A stretch of 64,000 bases of DNA, taken from assembly GCA_001304875.1 (NCBI GenBank), contig BBZO01000014.1, positions 26,616 through 90,615 of the forward strand, read 5' to 3'. The first letter of the stretch is position 1, and each line of letters opens with the position of its first letter. The translations under genes were made by a program, and so were the position numbers. This DNA comes from Clostridia bacterium UC5.1-2E3 (lineage in GTDB: Bacteria > Bacillota > Clostridia > Lachnospirales > Lachnospiraceae). Below are positions 48,441-57,736 of the stretch, in pieces. Under the pieces are notes generated by a model. It made no database searches. It was given only the letters and a program-made list of their open reading frames with translations, and was not told the origin of the DNA.

Positions 48441-49164
48441 GGCGGCTGACGAGCGTTTTGTTTATCCTGTTTTCCCTTATAGCGGCGGGCTGTATTCTGA
48501 TTTTTTCACTCAGAATCCACGAAGAGATAAAAGGCGCCAGAGAGTACGCCGATATTTGCCGGATTGCCATGACAGCGGGAGAGGAGAAAGACAGCCCGAT
48601 GAAACCGCGCTGAAGGAGATAAATCCGGAGTACGCCGCCTGGCTGTATATTCCCGGCACAGCGGTCAACTATCCGGTGGTATTTCCGCAGGATAATCAGA
48701 CCTATTTAGAGAAAACCTTTGCAGGCAGCAGAAATTCCTGCGGAACCCTGTTTTTCGACTGTTCATCCGTCCCGTTTGTATCCTTAAACACCGTGATTCA
48801 CGGGCATAATATGCGCTCGGGCGCGATGTTCGGCGGGTTGAAGGAGTATCTCTCCGGGGAGTATGCAGGCGCGCACCGCAAGCTCTGCCTGTTTCACCAG
48901 GGGAGGTGGGAGAAATACGAGCTTCTTTCCGTTTATCTGACTCCGGACACGGACACGGCTCCTTACCGGTACATGTTTGCGTCTGCGGAGGACTATAAAA
49001 TCTATGTGGAAAAGTGCAGCGAAAGAGACATGAGTGCTTTGCAGGCCGTGCCGGTGGATAAGACGCAGGGAAAACACCCCGCTCTCCTTACGCTGACCAC
49101 CTGTCACGGGCCCTCACAGAAGCTGATACTCCATTTTGCCGGACCAATGAGAGGTTCTCTGTAA
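48437..49164 (+). CDS. Class B sortase, one frame break
   Basis: About 242 residues. N-terminal signal anchor (VLFILFSLIAAGCILIFSL after MRRLTS), then the class B core: EINPEYAAWLYIPGTAVNYPVV, NTVIHGHNM with the catalytic His, and LTLTTCHG with the catalytic Cys. The usual catalytic Arg about six to ten residues after the Cys is not seen; SQKLILHF has Lys there. CC at 48605-48606 lacks a C (restores PMKPALKEINPEY). ATG 48437 overlaps the stop of the accessory gene and follows GGGAGG. Expected to cleave the FAKTG-type signal of the giant protein and attach it to the wall or to itself (inference). Confidence 0.85.
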
Positions 49165-49204
49165 TTTCACCGGCCCGGCAGATAAAGCTCTGCAAAAGAG
49201 AAGA

Positions 49205-49294
49205 TCAAATGTCCGTAAGCTCCACGTAGGCCTTTAGATAATCGATGCGCCGTCCCGTGACCGTTTCGCTGAATAGAAAATTTAGAAGCAGCAC
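49205..49294 (-). pseudogene. Possible gene remnant
   Basis: A 29-codon minus-strand frame after an upstream stop ends FSETVTGRRIDYLKAYVELTD, which has the look of a real protein C-terminus and differs from random translation. No start with a ribosome site is present. I cannot name the parent family. It lies in the 270-bp gap between sortase and bioY, at the edge of the surface locus. Confidence 0.25.
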
Positions 49295-49319
49295 ATTTTA
49301 GCCGGACACCTGGATATCT

Positions 49320-49362
49320 AAGGGTGAATCTGGCTTTAGGAAGGGACAGCGACTTCACTCTT
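49320..49362 (+). repeat. Hairpin between the sortase gene and bioY
   Basis: AAGGGTGAA (49320-49328) pairs with TTCACTCTT (49354-49362) with one G-T pair and a 25-base loop. No U tract follows. The rest of the 270-bp gap shows only a weak TTGAAT..TACTTT promoter-like pair before bioY. Confidence 0.4.
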
Positions 49363-49435
49363 AGGCCGCAACATGCGCTTGAATAATTCCCTTATCTATG
49401 ATACTTTATATAAAGCGATAAGGAGGACGAACGAC

Positions 49436-50013
49436 ATGCAGAACAACATGAAAGATTCCGCCAGCTGTACCCTGATGACCAGAGACATGGCGCTCTGCGG
49501 CCTGTTTGCGGCGCTGATTGCCGCGGGGGCGTTCATAAAAATCAGTATCCCGGTGCAGCCGGTGCCCATGCACTTCACCCTGCAGTGGTTCTTCGTCCTG
49601 CTGGCGGGGCTCCTTCTGGGGCCAGGATGGGAGCGCTCAGCGTCTGCACCTATGTGGTGATCGGACTGGTCGGCGTGCCTGTGTTTGCATCGGGCGGCGG
49701 TCCTGCCTATCTTTTGAAGCCCACGTTCGGGTATCTCCTGGGATTTATCGCGGCAGCCTGGGCGGCGGGAGCGCTCAGCAGCCGGATAAGGCCGGCGGGA
49801 ATGGCGGGACATCTGGCACCGGCATTTGCGGGGCTTTTTATCTATTATGCGGTGGGAGCGGTATATTTTTATTTTGTGGTCAATTTCGTTTACCGGGTGC
49901 AGGTGGGATGGCAGCTCTGGCTTGTCAACTGCGTGCTTCTCACCATAGCCGGGGATATGGTCCTGTGTTTCCTGGCGGCCGCCATGGCGGCGCGGATCCG
50001 GCGTTTCCTGTGA
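49436..50013 (+). CDS. bioY: Biotin transporter BioY, one frame break
   Basis: About 193 residues with six membrane segments, the substrate-binding S component of an ECF biotin transporter. MALCGLFAALIAAGAFIKI, PVQPVPMHFTLQWFFVLLAG and the GARMGALSVCTYVVIGLVGV helix (which reads through after adding a G to the run at 49618-49621), plus GGGPAYLLKPTFGYLLGFI, are diagnostic. AAGGAGG at 49420-49426 fixes ATG 49436. No ECF ATPase is near; a shared ECF module elsewhere would be used (family knowledge). Confidence 0.92.
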
Positions 50014-50061
50014 CCGGATTCCGGCCGGTGTTACGTAATTGAAAAGATTTTGTGAGAGATC

Positions 50062-50090
50062 TTGACAGCATTTTGGATCGGTCATAGTAT
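50062..50090 (+). promoter_or_regulatory. Strong sigma-A promoter
   Basis: TTGACA (50062-50067), 17-bp spacer, TAGTAT (50085-50090). It lies about 115 bp before the YtvI-like start and just upstream of a complete terminator structure. Confidence 0.7.
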
Positions 50091-50096
50091 TCTATA

Positions 50097-50175
50097 TGGG
50101 TGTATGTATTTATAGAAATGAGAGAGCATAGTCTGTGCCAGGTGGGATGCAGGACCGTGCTCTTTATTTTTTACT
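50097..50175 (+). ncRNA. Candidate small RNA or attenuator leader
   Basis: Between the promoter at 50062-50090 and the next gene lies an intrinsic terminator: AGAGCA (50123-50128) with TGCTCT (50158-50163), an inner GTCTG/CAG-AC stem, then TTTATTTTTT. A transcript of about 75-80 bases would result, either a free small RNA or a leader with conditional read-through into the next gene. It does not match a riboswitch class I know. Confidence 0.5.
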
Positions 50176-50205
50176 GGAAGAACCAGACAGGGGGATATAT
50201 GGATT

Positions 50206-51278
50206 ATGGATTATGAGAAACGAAAAAGACTGATTGTGAATACTGCGTACGGGGCGGTTATCTTTTTCCTGGTTTACGTGACTGTCCAGTATGGGCTGAA
50301 GCTCATCATGCCCTTTCTTCTGGGCTTCATTATCGCGGCGGGCCTGCGCCGTCCGGCCCTGTGGATTTCGGGAAAGTGGAAGCTCCCGGTGAAGCCGGTG
50401 GCGCTGGCGCTGGCGGCGGTGTTCTACTGCACGGCGGGGCTTCTGGCGGCATTTGCGGGCTTAAGATACTCTCCGCGCTGGTGGATCTTTTGCCGAAGCT
50501 TCCCGAGCTCTACACCAATACCGTGGAGCCGACGCTGGCCGGCGCCTTCGCGGTGATCGAGGACGAGATCAGCCGGATGGATCCGGAGCTCATGAAGGAG
50601 CTGCAGACGCTGTTTAACCAGTTCAATCAGTCGGTGGGAGAGATGATCACCGGCATGTCCGTGCAGGCGCTGGGAGCCATCTCCGCCTCCGCCACCTCGC
50701 TGCCGGGCCTGTTCATCAAGGCGCTGCTCATGATTATCTCCACATTTTTCATCGCTGCCGACTACGATCTGCTGGCCGGTTTTGCGGCGCGGCAGTTCAC
50801 GGGGCAGACCGGGCGTTTTATGGTGCGCATCCGGCAGTATGTGGTGGGGACGCTGTTCGTCTGCATCCGGTCCTACGCCATCATCATGAGCATCACATTT
50901 TTTGAACTCTCCCTCGGGCTAAGCCTGATCGGAATAAAGAATGCGGTTCTCATCGCGTTCTGCATTGCGGTCTTCGATATCCTGCCTGTTCTGGGAACCG
51001 GCGGCATCATGATCCCATGGGTGATTCTGGAGGCGGTGCAGGGAAACCTGGCTCTGGCCGTGAAGCTTTTAGCTGTCTATCTCATCATCACCGTGGTGAG
51101 AAATATTATCGAACCCAAGATCGTGGGGAGCCAGCTGGGCCTGCACCCGGTGGTGACGCTCTCCAGCATGTTTGTGGGCGCGCAGCTCTTCGGCGTGGTG
51201 GGGCTTTTTGGCTTCCCGATCCTGCTCTCGCTTCTCAAAAATTTAAACGATACGGGCACCATCCGCCTGTTCAGATAG
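50206..51278 (+). CDS. AI-2E/YtvI-type membrane protein, one frame break
   Basis: About 357 residues with seven or eight membrane helices: LIVNTAYGAVIFFLVYVTVQ, LLGFIIAAGL, and the C-terminal FDILPVLGTGGIMIPWVILE and PKIVGSQLGLHPVVTLSSMF motifs of the PerM/AI-2E superfamily. The N-terminus (KRKRLIVNTAYGAVIF) is close to sporulation integral membrane protein YtvI. AA at 50463-50464 lacks one A (restores AGLKILSALVDLLPKLPELY). Role in spore formation is possible but not shown here. ATG 50206 is chosen; an upstream ATG at 50200 stops after four codons. Confidence 0.8.
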
Positions 51279-51425
51279 CGGCGGCGGAGGGCCACCGCAA
51301 TTTGCTGGATTTTCTTTCGTGTTTCGTCGTCATATTGTCAGTAATGTCTATTGATGCAGCGGCGCATTTACTATATAATACTCAAAGTTTTTAAAACCAG
51401 ATCAGAGTGTTAAAGGATAGATAGT

Positions 51426-52772
51426 ATGGAAAAAGATATGACGACGGGAAGCCCGGCCTGGGCCATCTTTCATTTTGTTCTTCCCGTGTTTCTGGGAAAT
51501 GTATTCCAGCAGTTTTACAGCATGGCGGACACGATCATCGTCGGAAAGTTTGTGGGAAATAAGGCGCTGGCGGCGGTGGGTTCCACCGGAACCATCATGT
51601 TTCTCATCATCACCAGCCTGATCGGCATGACTGTGGGCTTTACGGTGCTGACCTCCCAGCGCTTCGGCGCCGGGACATGGACGGGATGCGGAAGACCGTG
51701 GGCTGCGCGGCCATTCTCTCGGTCATCGTCTCCGTCGTGGCCACGGCGGTCAGTATGCTGGGAATGCGCTCGCTCTTAACGATTATGAACACGCCGGCGG
51801 ACATTTTTGACGACGCCTACGCCTACATCATGATCATATGCGGCGGTATTTTCGCGCAGGTGCTCTATAATTACCTGGCCAGCGTCCTGAGAGCCCTGGG
51901 AAACAGCCGGACGCCGCTGTACTTCCTCATACTGGCGGCGCTTTTAAATATCGTGCTGGATCTGGTGTTCATCATCCAGTTTCATGCCGGGGCGGCGGGA
52001 GCGGCCTACGCGACGGTGATTTCCCAGGCGTCTCCGGCGTCCTCTGTCTTCTGTATATCTGGAAGAAGGTTCCGGTGCTGCACTTAAAGCGGAGCGACTG
52101 GAGGCTGGACTGGCACATCGCGAAGCTGCAGCTGGGGCTGGGCCTTCCCATGGCGCTCCAGTATTCCATCACGGCCATCGGAACCATCATGGTGCAGTCG
52201 GCTTGAACAGTCTTGGCTCCACGCTGGTGGCGGCGTTCACGGCGGCCTCCAAGATCGAGCAGGTGGTGACGCAGGCCTATGTGGCGCTGGGAACGGCCAT
52301 GGCCACGTTCTGCGCCCAGAACATGGGCGCCGGAAAGATCAGCCGGATCCGCAGGGGCTTCAGGGACGCGACGCTCATGGGCATTGTCTACTCGCTGTTC
52401 GCGGCGCTTCTGGTGGTGACGGTGGGAAAATACATGACCTATCTGTTTATCTCCGAGGAGATCGAAACGATTCTTCCGTCGGTGGACATTTACCTCAAAT
52501 GTGTGGCGGCGTTTTTCATTCCGCTTACCGTCGTGAACCTGTACCGCAACGGCCTCCAGGGGATGGGCTTTGGTTTCCTTCCGATGATGGCCGGCGTGGC
52601 CGAGCTGGTGGGGCGCGGCGTGACTGCGGTGATTGCGGCGGGCTACGGGAGCTATTTCGGCATTTGTATGGCCAGTCCCATGGCCTGGGTGCTGGCCGGC
52701 GGACTGCTCATCCTCATGTACTTCTATATCATGAAGCAGTACCCCGGTGATCTGACGCAGATCACGGAATAA
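51426..52772 (+). CDS. MATE family efflux transporter, three frame breaks
   Basis: About 449 residues. FQQFYSMADTIIVGKFVGNK and RALGNSRTPLYFLILAALLN are typical MatE segments, and GLQGMGFGFLPMMAGVAELVGR is in the C-terminal half. Breaks: GGG 51672-51674 (restores RFGAGDMDGMRKTV), GG 52028-52029 (restores ISQGVSGVLCLLYIWKK) and near 52202 (restores VQSALNSLGSTLV). It is a different subfamily from the MATE gene at 16734. Substrate unknown. Confidence 0.88.
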
Positions 52773-52796
52773 AATTTTACAAAATGTGAAAGAATA

Positions 52797-52829
52797 GGCA
52801 GGAAAGGAAAATCCTTTCCCGCCTTTTTT
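52797..52829 (+). terminator. Intrinsic terminator after the MATE gene
   Basis: GGCAGGAAAGGA (52797-52808), AAA loop, TCCTTTCCCGCC (52812-52823) with one mismatch, then TTTTTT. Only about 30 bp separate it from the dctP start, so any dctP promoter must lie at or before it. Confidence 0.8.
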
Positions 52830-52860
52830 GATTCACGGGAAGAGAGGAGATGTCTGTAAA

Positions 52861-53910
52861 ATGAAAAAGAGAGGAAAAGCTGCGGGAATCGTTCTGGCGG
52901 TGTGCCTGCTTCTCGCCGGCTGTGCAGACGCCGGCCCCGGCGCTGGCTCCAGGCGCATCGTGCGCATCGGTCACAATCAGTCGTCCGGTCACCCCATCCA
53001 TCTGGCGCTGACGGCGTTTAAGGATTATATCAATGAGAAGCTGGGAGACCGCTATGTGGTGGAGGTCTACCCCAGCGAGCTGCTGGGCTCCCAGACCGAT
53101 ATGGTCCAGCTCACCCAGACCGGGGCCATCGATTACTGCGTGGCCAGCAATGCGATTCTCGAGACCTTTAGCCGGAACTATGAGATATTCAATCTCCCGT
53201 ACTTATTTGCCAGCACCGGGGCCTACCATCACGTGATGGATGATGAGGCGGTGACCGGCCCCATCTTCGAGTCCACCAGGCAGGCCGGTTTCACGGCGGT
53301 CACCTGGCTGGACGCGGGAACCAGAAATTTCTACACGGTGAACCGGCCTATCGAAAGCCCGAAGGATCTGCGGGGCTTAAAAATCCGCGTGCAGCAGTCT
53401 CCCACCAACATCGGGATGATGCGGCTCCTTGGCGGATCCGCCACGCCCATGGGCTTCGGGGATGTCTACACGGCGCTCCAGTCGGGCATCATCGACGGCG
53501 CGGAAAATAATGAGCTGGCGCTGACGGACAACGGCCACGGCGATGTCTGCAAATTTTATTCCTACGACATGCATCAGATGGTTCCAGACATCCTGATCGG
53601 GAACAATGCCTTTATCGAGGGGCTGACGCCGGAGGAGCGGGCCATTTTCGAGGAAGGCTATGAAATTGTCAACCGGGTGGAGCGGGAGCAGTGGGGGCGT
53701 GCCGTGGATGCGGCGAAGGAGAAGGCGGAGAATGTCCAGGGAGTGCAGTTTATTTACCCGGACAAAGAGCCGTTTTCCAGGGCCTGCCTGCCTCTGCATC
53801 AGCAGGTGCTGGAAAATAATCCCGGACTGGAACCGATTTACGAGGCGATTCAGGCCTACAACCGGGAGTATCCGGCCGGGGAGGAGCCCGGAGCAGGAGG
53901 ACAGATATGA
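52861..53910 (+). CDS. dctP: TRAP transporter substrate-binding lipoprotein (DctP)
   Basis: Intact, 349 residues. The lipobox in AVCLLLAGCADAG makes it a lipoprotein. The domain has RIVRIGHNQSSGHPIHLALT, the LYPSELLGSQTDM-like VEVYPSELLGSQTDMVQLTQ, the key Arg in GLKIRVQQSPTN and the MGFGDVYTALQSGIIDGAEN signature of DctP/YiaO receptors. It captures a carboxylate outside the membrane for the DctQM permease. A longer frame starts at 52828 but ATG 52861 begins the signal peptide. The ligand is not fixed by sequence; glycerate or another sugar acid is suggested by the nearby glycerate kinase (inference). Confidence 0.92.
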   Translation: MKKRGKAAGIVLAVCLLLAGCADAGPGAGSRRIVRIGHNQSSGHPIHLALTAFKDYINEKLGDRYVVEVYPSELLGSQTDMVQLTQTGAIDYCVASNAILETFSRNYEIFNLPYLFASTGAYHHVMDDEAVTGPIFESTRQAGFTAVTWLDAGTRNFYTVNRPIESPKDLRGLKIRVQQSPTNIGMMRLLGGSATPMGFGDVYTALQSGIIDGAENNELALTDNGHGDVCKFYSYDMHQMVPDILIGNNAFIEGLTPEERAIFEEGYEIVNRVEREQWGRAVDAAKEKAENVQGVQFIYPDKEPFSRACLPLHQQVLENNPGLEPIYEAIQAYNREYPAGEEPGAGGQI

Positions 53911-54395
53911 GAACACTGAGAAATTATATGAATTATATATTAAACGCCCTCGCCGGCGCAAGCTTCATCGCCATGGTGATTCTCACCTGCTGGCAGGTAT
54001 TTACCCGCTACATTCTGAAACATCCGTCCTCCTGGTCGGAGGAGCTGGTGTCCTATCTGTTTGCCTGGATGGCGCTTTTGGGGGCCTCGGTGGTGGTGGG
54101 AGAGCGGGGGCATATGAATATCTCCATCGCCGTGGAGCGGATGGGCGCAGGTGCGCAGAACGCGTTCGCGGTATTCGCGGAGTGCATTGCCTGCCTGTTT
54201 GCCGGAGTCATCCTGCTCTATGGCGGCGTGCAGATCACCAGCCTGGCCATGGGACAGATGACCTCGTCCCTGGGGGTACCCGTGGGCATTTTTTATGTGG
54301 TGCTTCCGCTGGCGGGAGTGCTGAATATTGTATACACGTTGCTCAACATCGCGGACATCCTGAGAGGACGCGCGGCAGAGGAGAGGGAGGGATAG
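53907..54395 (+). CDS. dctQ: TRAP transporter small permease (DctQ)
   Basis: Intact, 162 residues with four membrane helices; VILTCWQVFTRYILKHPSSW, EELVSYLFAWMALLGASVV and GVPVGIFYVVLPLAGVLNIV fit the DctQ family. It overlaps dctP by four bases (ATGA) and precedes dctM by four bases, the standard order. Confidence 0.92.
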   Translation: MRTLRNYMNYILNALAGASFIAMVILTCWQVFTRYILKHPSSWSEELVSYLFAWMALLGASVVVGERGHMNISIAVERMGAGAQNAFAVFAECIACLFAGVILLYGGVQITSLAMGQMTSSLGVPVGIFYVVLPLAGVLNIVYTLLNIADILRGRAAEEREG

Positions 54396-54399
54396 AAAC

Positions 54400-55695
54400 A
54401 TGGCAATGCAGTCGTTACTCATCATTTTGCTTGTTCTGGCGGCGCTCCTTGTGGCGGGCGTCCCCATTTCCTATGCCATCGGAATTTCTTCGCTGGCGGC
54501 GATTCTGCAGACGGTGCCGCTGGAGGTGTCGGTGCTGACCGCGGCGCAGAGAATCTTTGTGGGAATGAGCAAGTTCAGCCTGACGGCCATCCCGTTTTTT
54601 GTGCTGGCGGGAAATCTGATGAACCAGGGCGGTATCGCCGGCCGCCTGGTGGATTTTGTGCTGGCGCTGTTTGGAAAGCTGCCGGGCGCGCTCCTGGTGA
54701 CCAATGTGGGGGCCAACGCGCTGTTCGGCGCCATCTCCGGCTCTGCATCGGCGGCGGCCGCCGCGGTGGGAACGATGGTGCAGGAGGGGGAGGAAAAGCA
54801 GGGGTATGACAGGGCGGTCTGTGCGGCCACCAACGGGGCAAGCGCCCCGTCGGGACTTCTGATTCCACCGTCCAACGCTCTTATCACGTATTCGCTGGTA
54901 TCCGGCGGCACCTCGGTGGCGGCGCTGTTTCTGGCCGGTTATATTCCCGGCATGATCTGGGCGGCCTGCTGTATGGCGGTGGCCGTGATCATCGCCCGGA
55001 GGAAGGGCTACCGGGGAACGCCGGGAAAATTTGACTGGCGGGCGCTTCTTGCGGCAACCCTCCGCGCGGTTCCGGCGCTGTCCCTCATCGTTGTAGTCAT
55101 CGGCGGCATCGTGGGCGGGGTGTTCACAGCCACGGAGGGCTCGGCGGTGGCCGTGATCTACGCCCTGGCGCTGGGGATTATTTACAGAAATATCAGCGTG
55201 CGTTCCTTCTGGCGCATCGTGGTGGACAGCGCAAAAATGAGCGGAATCATCGTGTTTCTCATCGGCGTTTCCAATATCATGGGCTGGGTCATGGCTTTCA
55301 CCCAGATCCCGCAGGCCATTTCCGGCCTTCTGCTGGGAGTGACTGACAGCCCGGTGGTGATTCTTCTTATTATGAACGTGATTCTGCTGATCGCCGGGAC
55401 GTTCATGGACGTGACGCCCGCGATCCTCATTTTCACACCCCTGTTTCTGCCGGTGGTGGAGACCTTCGGCATGAGCCCCATCCAGTTTGGCCTGATTCTG
55501 GTCTATAACCTGTGTATCGGAAACATCACGCCGCCTGTGGGAAACACCCTGTTTGTGGCCATCAAGGTGGGGAAAACCTCACTCTCGCAGGTGATGCCCT
55601 ACATGCTGGCTTACTATGCCGCCATCCTGGCGGGCCTTCTTTTGGTGACCTATGTTCCGGCCGTCAGCTGGGGCTTCCGTCGGCGGCGGGGATGA
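54400..55695 (+). CDS. dctM: TRAP transporter large permease (DctM)
   Basis: Intact, 431 residues, about 12 hydrophobic segments. SASAAAAAVGTMVQEGEEKQ, FVLAGNLMNQGGIA, FMDVTPAILIFTPLFLPV and LCIGNITPPVGNTLFVAIKV are hallmark DctM motifs. It imports the ligand delivered by DctP using the Na+ gradient. Confidence 0.93.
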   Translation: MAMQSLLIILLVLAALLVAGVPISYAIGISSLAAILQTVPLEVSVLTAAQRIFVGMSKFSLTAIPFFVLAGNLMNQGGIAGRLVDFVLALFGKLPGALLVTNVGANALFGAISGSASAAAAAVGTMVQEGEEKQGYDRAVCAATNGASAPSGLLIPPSNALITYSLVSGGTSVAALFLAGYIPGMIWAACCMAVAVIIARRKGYRGTPGKFDWRALLAATLRAVPALSLIVVVIGGIVGGVFTATEGSAVAVIYALALGIIYRNISVRSFWRIVVDSAKMSGIIVFLIGVSNIMGWVMAFTQIPQAISGLLLGVTDSPVVILLIMNVILLIAGTFMDVTPAILIFTPLFLPVVETFGMSPIQFGLILVYNLCIGNITPPVGNTLFVAIKVGKTSLSQVMPYMLAYYAAILAGLLLVTYVPAVSWGFRRRRG

Positions 55696-55719
55696 TGTAG
55701 GCGGCGCCCTATTCCCCGA

Positions 55720-55748
55720 TTGTCTCCTTTCCACAAAAATGCTATAAT
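55720..55748 (+). promoter_or_regulatory. Promoter of the peroxiredoxin gene
   Basis: TTGTCT (55720-55725), 17-bp spacer, TATAAT (55743-55748), about 30 bp before the ATG. It separates the peroxiredoxin and glycerate kinase genes from the TRAP operon. Confidence 0.65.
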
Positions 55749-55778
55749 ATTTTCATCGCATACAGAAAGGAGAACACT

Positions 55779-56452
55779 ATGGAAGAAATGGAAATGAACC
55801 GCCTGCCGCTGATCGGCGATCCGGCTCCGGCCTTCAAGGCCCTTACGACAAAAGGAACCGTCAATTTCCCGGAGGATTACAAGGGCAAATGGGTGCTCTT
55901 TTTTCACATCCGTCCGATTTCACGCCCGTGTGCACCACAGAATTTATGACGGTTGCCTCCATGGAGGAGGAATTTAGAGCGCTTAACACAGAACTGCTCG
56001 GCTTATCCGTCGATTCCCTGTATTCCCATATTGCCTGGATCCGCAGGATTGAGGAACTGTCCTGGAATGGCATGGAGCATGTGCAGGTGAATTTCCCTGT
56101 GATTGCGGATCTCAACATGAAGGTTGCCCACAAATACGGGATGCTCCAGCCAAATGTTTCCAGCACCCAGGCCGTCCGTGCCGTGTTCATTATCGATCCC
56201 CAGTCCGTCATCCGGGCGATCGTCTACTACCCGCTGAATCTGGGCCGCAATTTTGACGAGATCAAGAGGACGATCCAGGCGCTGCAGAAGGCGGACGAGG
56301 ACCATTGTTCCACTCCTGCCAACTGGCGTCCCGGCGGTGATGTGCTCATTCCGTCCCCGGTCACCTGTGACGAGGCGAAGGAGCGAATGGCGCGCGAGGC
56401 GGAGGACGAATATGCCCTCGACTGGTTCCTTAACTTTAAGAGGGAGAAATAA
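55779..56452 (+). CDS. Prx6-type peroxiredoxin, one frame break
   Basis: About 224 residues. HPSDFTPVCTTEF carries the peroxidatic Cys, SVDSLYSHIAWIRRIEE and the long C-terminal extension (IQALQKADEDHCSTPANWRP) are typical of the 1-Cys/Prx6 branch. It reduces hydrogen peroxide and organic peroxides. T6 at 55899-55904 lacks one T (restores WVLFFSHPSDF). ATG 55779 follows AAAGGAG. One base separates its stop from the glycerate kinase start, so the two are translationally coupled. Confidence 0.88.
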
Positions 56453-56453
56453 A

Positions 56454-57727
56454 ATGTCAGAAGAAAACACAGCGCCCCGGAAACCAAACGCCATCCTCCG
56501 CCGCGACGCCCAGGAAATCATCTCCCGCGCAATCGCTGCCGTCCAGCCCGACGAGGCTGTGGCGCGGGCGCTGGCGGGGAAGGAATTTCCCGGCCGCGTG
56601 TTCCTGGCCGCCGTGGGGAAAGCCGCCTGGCAGATGGCAAAGACCGCCTGCGGCTGTCTGGACGGCCGGATTGAGAAGGGAATCGTGCTGACAAAGTACG
56701 GCCATGTGAAGGCCCCTTAGATAAAATAAAATGCATCGAGGCCGGACATCCCGTCCCGGATGAAAATTCCTTTGCGGGGACGGAGGAGGTGCTCGAGCTG
56801 GTGAGCGGCCTTAAAGAGACGGATACCGTGCTGTTTCTCCTCTCCGGCGGCGGAAGCGCCTTGTTTGAAAAACCGCTCATCGACTGGCAGGAGCTGAAAG
56901 ACATCACGGAGAAACTTCTGGCCGGCGGCGCAGATATCGTGGAGATGAACACCGTCCGCAAGCGCCTGTCCGCGGTCAAGGGCGGGCGGTTCGCAAAACA
57001 GTGCGAGCCCGCGCAGGTGTTTTCCATCGTGCTGAGCGACATTCTGGGGGACCCGCTGGACATGATCGCCTCTGGCCCCGCCTGTGCCGACCGTTCCACC
57101 TGCGCCCAGGCTCTCGCCGTGGCGGAAAAATACGGCCTGCACCTTTCTGACGAGGCGCGGCGGATCCTCGGGGAGGAGACGCCGAAGGAGATCGCCAATG
57201 TGGAAACGCAGGTGAGCGGGAGTGTCCGTGAGCTCTGCCTTGCGGCCGCAGACGCCTGCCGCCGTCTGGGATACGAGCCGTTTATACTGACCGACCGGCT
57301 CAGCTGCCAGGCCAGGGAAGCAGGTTCCTTCCTGGCGTCCGTCGCGGTGAGCCACGAAAAAACGGACCGGCCGCTGGCATTCTTGGCGGGCGGCGAGACG
57401 GTGGTGCGCCTTACCGGCACGGGAAAAGGCGGCCGCAACCAGGAACTGGCTCTCGCGGCCGCCGCAGGCATCGACGGGCATGAAAATATACTGATCTTTT
57501 CTCTCGGCTCCGACGGGACCGACGGCCCCACCGACGCGGCCGGCGGAATCGTGGACGGAGAGACCGCCGGAATTTTGCGGGAAAAAGGTCTCTCCATCGA
57601 AGAAATTCTCGCCCGGAACGACGCCTACCACGGTCTTGCCCAGGCCGGAGGCCTTCTGATGACCGGCCCCACGGGCACCAACGTGAACGATGTGGCCGTG
57701 GTTCTGATTGCGGGAAAGCTTTCGTAA
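56454..57727 (+). CDS. Glycerate 2-kinase (MOFRL family), one frame break
   Basis: About 425 residues. SEENTAPRKPNAILRRDAQEIISRAIAAVQP (quoted in part) is the family N-terminus. VLFLLSGGGSALFEKP, NTVRKRLSAVKGGRFA, LGDPLDMIASGP and the MOFRL domain (LAGGETVVRLTGTGKGGRNQ, FSLGSDGTDGPTDAAGGIVD) are all diagnostic of type II glycerate kinase (GckA/TtuD). It makes 2-phosphoglycerate from D-glycerate. C4 at 56713-56716 lacks one C (restores KAPLDKIKCIEAGHPVPD); unrepaired, a stop follows directly. It is coupled to a peroxiredoxin and lies after a TRAP operon. Confidence 0.9.
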
Positions 57728-57736
57728 TATCCGGGT

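Noticed and set aside
22715..49435. The surface locus as an integrative conjugative element
   Set aside because: Giant SpaA-like proteins and sortase B occur in such elements, but there is no integrase, relaxase, VirB4/VirD4-like gene or flanking repeat here.
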